From Calendula officinalis (Eukaryota; Streptophyta; Magnoliopsida; Asterales; Asteraceae), in assembly GCA_963853835.1 (NCBI GenBank), contig OY970820.1:30218873-30282872 (forward strand): a stretch of DNA of 64,000 bases, given 5' to 3'. Shown here piece after piece: positions 57,573 through 64,000 of this stretch. The notes below the pieces were generated by a model, which was given only the letters and a program-made list of their open reading frames with translations, made no database searches and was not told the DNA's origin. How positions within the stretch are numbered: position 1 is the first letter of the stretch; each line of letters starts with the position of its first letter. The position numbers and the translations under genes were made by a program.

Positions 57573-57703
57573 TCCGAACGGTCACCCATTACGGGCATTT
57601 GGTCGCTGTCTGGTCGTGTGTTTGATCAGGAGAGAGAAAGCTGATGTGGCGCAGATGTGGCAGGGGTGACCAAACTCCGAACGGTCACCCATTACGCACA
57701 GTC
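57573..57703. repeat. Subterminal repeats at the right end of the Harbinger element
   Basis: A 21-bp word recurs exactly at 57573-57593 and 57676-57696 (it ends ACGGTCACCCATTACG). Transposase or partner-protein binding sites are a plausible use. Confidence 0.75.
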
Positions 57704-57820
57704 TAAAGGTCACTCAAATATTTTGTAATATCAGATGACATTTAAGTAACCACATTATATCACTTCGCAGAAAATACACATCTACATTTGAAGGAGGACC
57801 CACCAAAACATTCCAAAAGC

Positions 57821-57821
<1 letters not shown>

Positions 57822-57851
<30 letters not shown>
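57822..57851. repeat. Homopolymer (C)30
   Basis: 30 consecutive C followed by GGGG. The minus-strand ORF across it gains nine Gly codons, which I treat as an artefact. Long homopolymers are prone to assembly error. Confidence 0.85.
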
Positions 57852-57853
<2 letters not shown>

Positions 57854-58029
57854 GGTTGGAAGACATCCACACCAGCATCTGTAACCCCGATTTTCTTACT
57901 TTTCAAGTTCATATAAAACTTTATTATTCGAATCGACACATAATTTTTTTTAAATATACTTAGAATTATAGAAGTACATCTTACGAATTTGGAGTTGTAA
58001 CAAAAAAACAAAGTGATTGATGCCTTACA

Positions 58030-58246
58030 AAATCAAACCTTTACGGGTCACAGCGTTACACAACATCCCACCAAAGGTGTTGAGAAGTCGTTTCTTTATG
58101 TTCGTTCATTTCTACTAAAAGTAGACTAAAACCTATGGGGAATAAACCCCACGTCCATGACGGGACTTGAACCCAAGACCTATTACCAATAGGTCTTGGG
58201 TAACACCTTATCTCTTTCTTCAATACAACTAGGTTAGAAACCTTGG
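58030..58246 (-). mobile_element. tRNA-derived SINE-like element
   Basis: On the minus strand: TATCCAAGGTTTCTAACCTA at the head, box A-like TAACCTAGTTGTAT, an AAGGTGTTACCCAAGACC segment and box B GGGTTCAAGTCCC (58162-58174). This is the same head as the SINE at 18975. The 3' half (after GTCATGGACGTGGGG) differs, so it may be another subfamily; the 3' limit is uncertain. Confidence 0.65.
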
Positions 58247-58932
58247 ATAATTTTATTTATTTATTTATTATTTTTTTTAGTGTTAATTTTGAGTCCAATT
58301 AACACTTGTTATCTCATGCCCTTAAACTCTTTAATGAATATGATACATGGCTAGAAAGTCAATAAAATAAATTTAGAGTTGAGACAAAGTTTTTAATAAT
58401 GATTATTTTCAAATCTTACTTTGTTCGTCTTATATTTTACTTGGAGAAAAATTAAACTCTAGAAAGTTAATAAAAACATTTATCTCGAAAGTCAATAAAA
58501 ACATTTATCGCTAATCCACCATCACAGAGTTAAATAATAGAAAATAATATCCCAAAAGATTTATGTCTTGTTATCCTCTATATTGTGAATGAAATATAAT
58601 GTCTTTTTATAATGTCGTATATTTGGTTTGATACCTTGTAGAAAGAAAAAGAAACCTAATAAATTTATGGAAAATAATAATGACCGTCCTTAAGGCTATC
58701 ATTAAGAAGATAAAATAACAAAAGTCAACCCCTGAATTTTAAAAATAATATTTTTTTAATCAATGTAACTTTTTATGCATGTTAGTGACAGCCCTAAGAG
58801 CTGTCATTAACAAAACCCTAAATTTATTCTAAAATAAAGAAACTAAATATTTATGATTAGATTGACACCTATTAAAGAAAAAAATAAAAGAATCCCATGG
58901 GAAGGGACAGGAAAGGCTTGGAATTTCGGGAA
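58247..58932. other. Intergenic, AT-rich
   Basis: No gene recognised. A phrase around GACCGTCCTTAAGGCTATCA (58681) recurs loosely at 58785, as a partial direct repeat. Confidence 0.35.
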
Positions 58933-59562
58933 TCCTACCCTATATATGAGGCCTAAATTTGAAGAGGGTTTGACACCATGACAATTCTAAGCATTCCTAT
59001 TCGTCCATAATGCCACTTGGAATTCCCTGATTGGTCCACGTCACTTGCACTAATACAAACGAATCTGGTACAGCTTACGGTCTACATTCATACGCTTCAT
59101 ATACGGCAAACGAATCTGGTACGGCTTACGGTCTACATTCATATGCTCCATATACGGCTTCCTACATACAAGGAAATAAATAAATAACTATTTAAAAGAT
59201 CCTACATACAAGGAAACAAATAAATATTTAAAAGATCAATCAGCGACTCAATCGTATTTATTCATAAGTGATACACGACTCGATATAATTTCCATAAAAC
59301 CGGCATTCTATGATTACGGCATAAAAAGCTGGATTGTGCAACGGAACCAGACTTCAGATATTACGGATTACGACATAAAAAGCTGGATTCTTCATTTAAT
59401 AAAATGCCCGTGTAACATTTCTTCATTTACCGTTTTTTTGTACAAAATCATCATCACATCTATCGATTATTATGTCATTTAGAAATATATAAAGTTTTTG
59501 GACATTTTTCTAAATACTAAAATTTACAGCATACCCGCCCATCGGGCGGGTTTTATAGCTAG
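58933..59562 (+). mobile_element. Helitron, short member of the family at 2076-5414, 630 bp
   Basis: 5' end TCCTACCCTATATATGAGGCC-like (after A at 58932). 3' hairpin ACCCGCCC-ATC-GGGCGGGT at 59533-59551, 7-nt spacer, CTAG at 59559-59562, then T. The ends match the larger copy; the interior does not. Inside, CGAATCTGGTAC is duplicated at 59060 and 59111 (2 x 51 bp). Confidence 0.85.
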
Positions 59563-60400
59563 TACTACAATACACAAAGATACAATCTTATTTTCCTCCA
59601 TGTTCTATGTTTGATTCTTACCAACCTTTATTTCCTTAAGTCACTTTCTTCTTTTTTACCTTTTGTATCCTTCATTGTTTATATTTTATCTGTTTCCCTA
59701 CTTTGAACTTTCATCTGAATGCTAATTTTGTAGATTTTACTAGTAATATGGGTAACTATGGTGGTGGTGTATTTATTTGGATATGTTGGGGGATCGATAT
59801 TACATTGGTTTGTTTAATAAACCCAACATAATATACGATCGGGTAAGACTATGTTAATTTAGAGGAACCATGTGCTTTCTCCTTTGAAATATACGGGTAG
59901 ATTAGTAATAAACGTCGAATCTAATAAAAATATAACTTGTTTTATGTTTTCCCTTGTTAAATGCTCGAATCGAGCTTTATTGTGCTATTTGTAAGTTACA
60001 ATTAAACCTTATTAACTTAAATATGTTTGTTCATGATAATAAGAAGAAGAAAAAATGCCAACAAGAAATAGATATTTTGCATGATACAACCATTGCCTTT
60101 GATCATGACTCGATAATATCTCAAAAAGCATCTTTAGTAGTGAGCTCAAAGAAGTGGATGTCTTAATCATGGTTATATGCGCCCATAAACTAAGCAACAT
60201 GATGAAAGTATAGTTCTACCACAACGTGATCCTATTTTCAGTTATCATTTTATTAGGTACCAATTGTTTTTACAATCATTTTATTTTGAAGATTTGATGC
60301 CAATTGGGGGACATCATGAAATTTATGGATATTTATTCCTTTCTATTTATACAATATGGTTTTCCTTGCGCTAAAGAAGTCTGAAATAATCTCCCGCACG
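59563..60400. other. Intergenic
   Basis: AT-rich; no gene recognised. ORF 59954-60166 has no recognisable feature. Confidence 0.35.
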
Positions 60401-61133
60401 CAGGGCCGGTCCTATATGTTTTGTTGCCCGGACGAAATGATTAAAATATGCCCTTACATAAAAAAATTTAACACAAACAACGCACTATTTCTGAGAGATT
60501 ACAAACATCACCTTGTGCCATAATAACATAATAGGACATATATATCGCGGAGAATTTAGGTATGTTATAAAAAATCCTCTGATATTACAAAACTGTTAAA
60601 GACGTAAAAGAAAAATTAATATTGTAAAAATTGTGGGGAAAAAAATCAGTTCATTCTTACATTTAAGTAAGACCAAAATGTCAAAAATGTTGCAATTTCA
60701 AGTGGGACCATATAAAACAAAACAGAGATTGTATCAATGTTAAAAAGGTTGAAATATTATTTTATTTAATAATATGCCTCTAGAGTATAGGGCGGAGTGT
60801 AGGACTGCTTTTTGTAAGGCAAATGCACGACTCTGATTAATTTAGTGGGACCCATCTAAAAGTAACTAGGCTGTAGGCATCATCTTCTTCATCCAATTCA
60901 AAGAATACAAAACTACCATTAACAAGATTAAAGCTTCAATTTCTGTAATTTTTCTTCAATAACTAACAAGATTATAGAATACTTACTTACAGATCTCAAC
61001 ACATACATTGTATATAACAGATTTTAACTTTGACGAGCAAGTAAACTATAACCTGCACTACACTCATGATGCCCCTGAGCTCGATGATGCCCTGGGCCGT
61101 CGCCCGGCTCGCCCGGTACTAGATCCGGCCCTG
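60401..61133. mobile_element. hAT-type non-autonomous element, 733 bp
   Basis: Begins CAGGGCCGGTCCTA and ends CCGGCCCTG, inverted with one another, with a second GC-rich stretch (TTGCCCGGACGAA / CGCCCGGCTCGCCC) inside. The flanks CCCGCACG (60393-60400) and CCCGCAGG (61134-61141) match in seven of eight positions, the hAT target-duplication length. No transposase is seen. Confidence 0.75.
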
Positions 61134-61141
61134 CCCGCAGG

Positions 61142-61929
61142 TGATGAGTTTGATTTCTTTCAAGGTAAATATTATGAGATAATAAGATGGAGGTTTGGAA
61201 ATGGCTACGATAATGTTCAGGTCACATACATCACGAGTAAAGCTCGCTACTTGGAGGATCCCTTTATAAACAGAAATACTATTATAAAAAAAAAAATACT
61301 AAATATATTTACGTCTATTCAATCTTATCAACTATTAGTGAAGTTTGCGTAAAATAGTTATACCATATTCGAAATTGATCAGAAAAAGACTATATAACGC
61401 TATGTAACTCATCAAGATTTTGTCAACAAGAAAAGGTATTCATGTTCATTCTTGTACACTCCGAATCGCCCTATAGTGCTAGTTACTTTTAACTATTTAG
61501 GATTCTTGTCGAGGAATTTTAGCGCTGTTTTTATTTGTGCTAGAATTTTATGCAAAATTGAAGCGAAAGCCTCTTAACATATGAATTAAATAAAAATAAA
61601 ACAATTGATAGTATATATTGACGTATAAACTTTTTGTATAACGCATTTAGTAACTACGTGTAGAAAATCACTTAAAAATAAATAATCCATAGTAATTTGT
61701 ACCGAGTTAGTGACAAATTAAAAACTTTGTTGTATCAAACTTGAGTTTGAGTAAATACTTGGTAGAGGGTTAGATTTACCTAAACTCGAAATACGGATAT
61801 AAGTAAACCCAGACTAATCCACAGTAAATTTAGTTTAAGTATTGGCTACTTTTGCAATATCTTTTTCAGAAAGGCTTATTCCTACATTGAGCCCATTAGC
61901 CATGATTAACATGACCATAAGCTTTCTCA
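61142..61929. other. Intergenic
   Basis: AT-rich; no gene recognised. The ORF at 61008-61352 spans the hAT end and is not supported. Confidence 0.35.
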
Positions 61930-62265
61930 AATGCCCTATGAAGAGGAGACCAAACTGGTTTTGATTTTAAAGCGGTTCGGTTTCGGTCAACAAAAGTCAA
62001 AACCGGATCGGTTTTAACCCGTTTTTGGGAGTAGGGTATGTATCCGGTTGAAACTGGTTTGGATCGGATCCAAACAAGTTTTCCGTCGAAATATGGTGTT
62101 TAATCTGGTTTAATGGCTAGGTTAACAAAAAACTGGTTTTCAAACCGGTTCACCCCCTGAACCTCGATCCGATCCCGGTCGGGTGGTTCTTGAATTGATC
62201 CGATCCGGCGACGTCGAAACTGTTTTGAAATTGGGAACCGGTTTTCTTGGGCATGTCTAGCCATA
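61930..62265. mobile_element. hAT-like remnant with AACCGG repeats
   Basis: Dense AAAACCGG/CCGGTT words as in 33439-34013, ending GGGCATGTCTAGCC, which as reverse complement (TAGACATGCCCAAG) resembles a hAT terminus. The left end is unclear. Confidence 0.4.
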
Positions 62266-63606
62266 TACTCTTTGCGGCACATATAATAATTTGGATGTTA
62301 TTAAGTCAGCTCACAAAGCGAGTTGCAATTTAGTTACCTACAAAAATGATATGCAACTTACAATTCAAATTTATATTTTTTTTTCTATAAACATTAACAA
62401 ACTATGAACAAGAACGAATAGACAATATTACTTTATTTTGCTGCACTGCAAAGTATGTTTGATATTTTTTGAACCACATGGGTTGGCTTAAAAAACAGAA
62501 AAATGAATCGGGTCAATGATCCAAGATCCATATTTCCTTGTAAATGTAAATGACATACACGATCCATATTCGAATACGATTTCATATTTAAATTGGTGTT
62601 TAATTCTTATTTACATGAAGTATAAAACTTTTCAATGTGTTTGATATCTATTGTATTTATCTTGGTGTTGCATTCTTTTACAATCGAAACTTTCACATCG
62701 AGGTTTGTGGTCGATTATAAATCCTACATAATCGAATTCAGTCCCTAATCGTGAATTTTAAAAATATAACTTATGTTGATGCAAATCCTTCCAAAAAGTA
62801 AATGGTATTTGATGGGTAATCATCTATCTTCATTTTGTAGCAATCACTGGTCTAATTTGACTCAACAAGTCAACAATTTGTTTTAAATCCTACAAGTCCT
62901 AAATCACTTCAAAAAGAATTCAAAGCAGACTAAAGTCAGTGGTCTAATTTGACTTAACAAGTCAACAATTTGTTGTTAATAAATACTTAAGTATAATACT
63001 TAATGGACCTCAGAAAATAATTAAACAAATACTAAGAAAAACTCTACCTGCCAGGCAATGTCCATTACCATAAGACTTTGCTCTACGTGTGGGTCTTAGA
63101 TGGTTTTGTTTTCCACTTTCTTGTACATTTTTTACTAATAAAAATTACCTGTAAAAAGATATATGTCAACAATTATGTTTAAAAAATTCAAAACTAACAT
63201 ACAACTTTGTAAATGTGTCTTCTTTTTTCTTTTCTTTATTACCTAATTCTTTTAAGTTTGTAAATGCCTTTTCTTGACTTGGTGGGTTCACATTTTATTA
63301 GTTGACTTCTTTAGCCGATTTTTCATTATTGGGTCATTTTAAAAATTGTATTCTAGAAGTTTCCCTCTTTCCTCGGCATATTTCAAACTTCATTTTTGTT
63401 TATATGAATACTAGGTTATAAGTTATCACGGACCGTTTCCTTTCTATAAGTATTTAATATTCTACGTTTTATTATTAATTTCTACTTTTTTATCACTTGG
63501 ATTATTAGAACGTAATTATGCATCAGTAATTATTTGGAGGTGATTTGGACACCACCACCAATTAATTCACACACCACATTGTATAATATTTAAAGCAAAT
63601 TGTATC
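62266..63606. other. Intergenic, AT-rich
   Basis: No gene recognised. AGTCAACAATTTGTT is repeated (62870 and 62960) with neighbouring sequence as a partial direct duplication. Confidence 0.35.
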
Positions 63607-63722
63607 TAAGGCTTATAGCCTAAAGGCATTGGAGTATAAAATAAGGTGTTGCACATGACCAATAGCTTATGGGTTCAAGTCCCACTAAAGGCAAAATGGT
63701 GTAGATTAGATGCCGTTCAAAA
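63607..63722 (+). mobile_element. tRNA-derived SINE, third copy
   Basis: AAGGCTTATAGCCTAAAGGCAT at the head (box A region), an AAGGTGTTGCACATGACC segment, box B GGGTTCAAGTCCC at 63671-63683 and the family 3' end ATGCCGTTCAAAA. Diverged from the copy at 18975 and shortened in the middle. No clear TSD, so it is probably older. Confidence 0.7.
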
Positions 63723-64000
63723 TATAATAAAATAGTAAATCACTTATTGTAGTGTGTAAAATAATTTTTGTGGTGTTGAAATCATCCGGCTAACTCTTAC
63801 CGCACATTTTTAAAAAGAAATGTTATTAAATTCTATAATGTGTGGCAACTTATCTTCATAGTCAATAGATCAAGACAAATTTCAAAATTTTAAGGAATAT
63901 ACGAGGAAAAATAATCAATGGATTACACACATTATCTAGAGTCAGTAGCAACATAAAATAACACAATCATAATCGTATGAATCATTAACATTTCTTTTTC

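Larger units (their letters stand above)
55853..57703 (+). mobile_element. PIF/Harbinger DNA transposon, 1.85 kb, single ORF
   Basis: Terminal inverted repeats: left GACCGTCCGTAACGGTGACC, right (reverse complement) GACTGTGCGTAATGGGTGAC, about 22 bp with a few mismatches. The TSD is TAA at 55850-55852 and 57704-57706, as expected for PIF/Harbinger. It encodes a full-length transposase but no Myb/SANT-like second protein, which autonomous plant members normally have. A 21-bp subterminal direct repeat ends with ACGGTCACCCATTACG at 57578-57593 and 57681-57696. Confidence 0.88.

Noticed and set aside
57760..58011. Glycine-repeat protein on the minus strand
   Set aside because: The Gly run is the poly-C tract; the flanking codons show no recognisable family.

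Overview
The window is nuclear DNA of a flowering plant, most probably a eudicot and perhaps Asteraceae. It is AT-rich, has spliced genes with GT..AG introns and plastid-targeted and cytochrome P450 genes, and most of its length is transposable elements. The Asteraceae guess rests on my recollection of retrotransposon proteins of that family (a gag ending in a WVPK-type motif and a large extra ORF after pol); no search was run.

Host genes are few. (1) 364-1745 (+): METTL13-like methyltransferase with a broken reading frame near its N-terminus. (2) 6471-7875 (+): eight-exon RRM protein of the NIFK/Nop15 type, complete. (3) 8461-8925 (-): small plastid-type membrane protein of unknown function. 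(4) 13149-13222 (-): tRNA-Arg(TCG). (5) 19632-21158 (+): complete intronless CYP77A-type cytochrome P450. (6) 35126-35386 (-): ABCG transporter fragment. (7) 41143-55216 (-): ATL-type RING-H2 E3 ligase in three exons, whose second intron carries an 11.4-kb retrotransposon.

Mobile elements, left to right: Helitron 2076-5414; Stowaway-type MITEs at 5444, 12324 and 38814; 2.3-kb solo LTR 9639-11927 (TSD ATTTT); a second LTR-like block 13879-14880; two related MULE-like elements, each flanked by TA microsatellites (16321-18230, 29021-31188); three tRNA-derived SINEs; a pol-less LTR element 21292-28617 (TSD GATTT); hAT-like elements at 33439, 60401 and about 61930; a LINE remnant 40216-40618; a young Copia/Sirevirus-type element 42078-53509 (TSD TTAAG, LTRs that look identical); a PIF/Harbinger element 55853-57703 with an intact transposase; and a second member of the Helitron family, 58933-59562.

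The strongest candidate for something new is the Sirevirus-type element. It has separate gag and pol frames, an 1142-aa third ORF with a promoter-like TATA box of its own, and about 50 copies of an octamer (TACTACTG or its reverse complement) spread over both LTRs, the pol-ORF3 spacer and the fast-evolving parts of all three ORFs, in several frames and both orientations. Two other LTR elements in the window carry different short motifs in comparable clusters. The host RING gene still splices in phase across the element, so the insertion looks tolerated.
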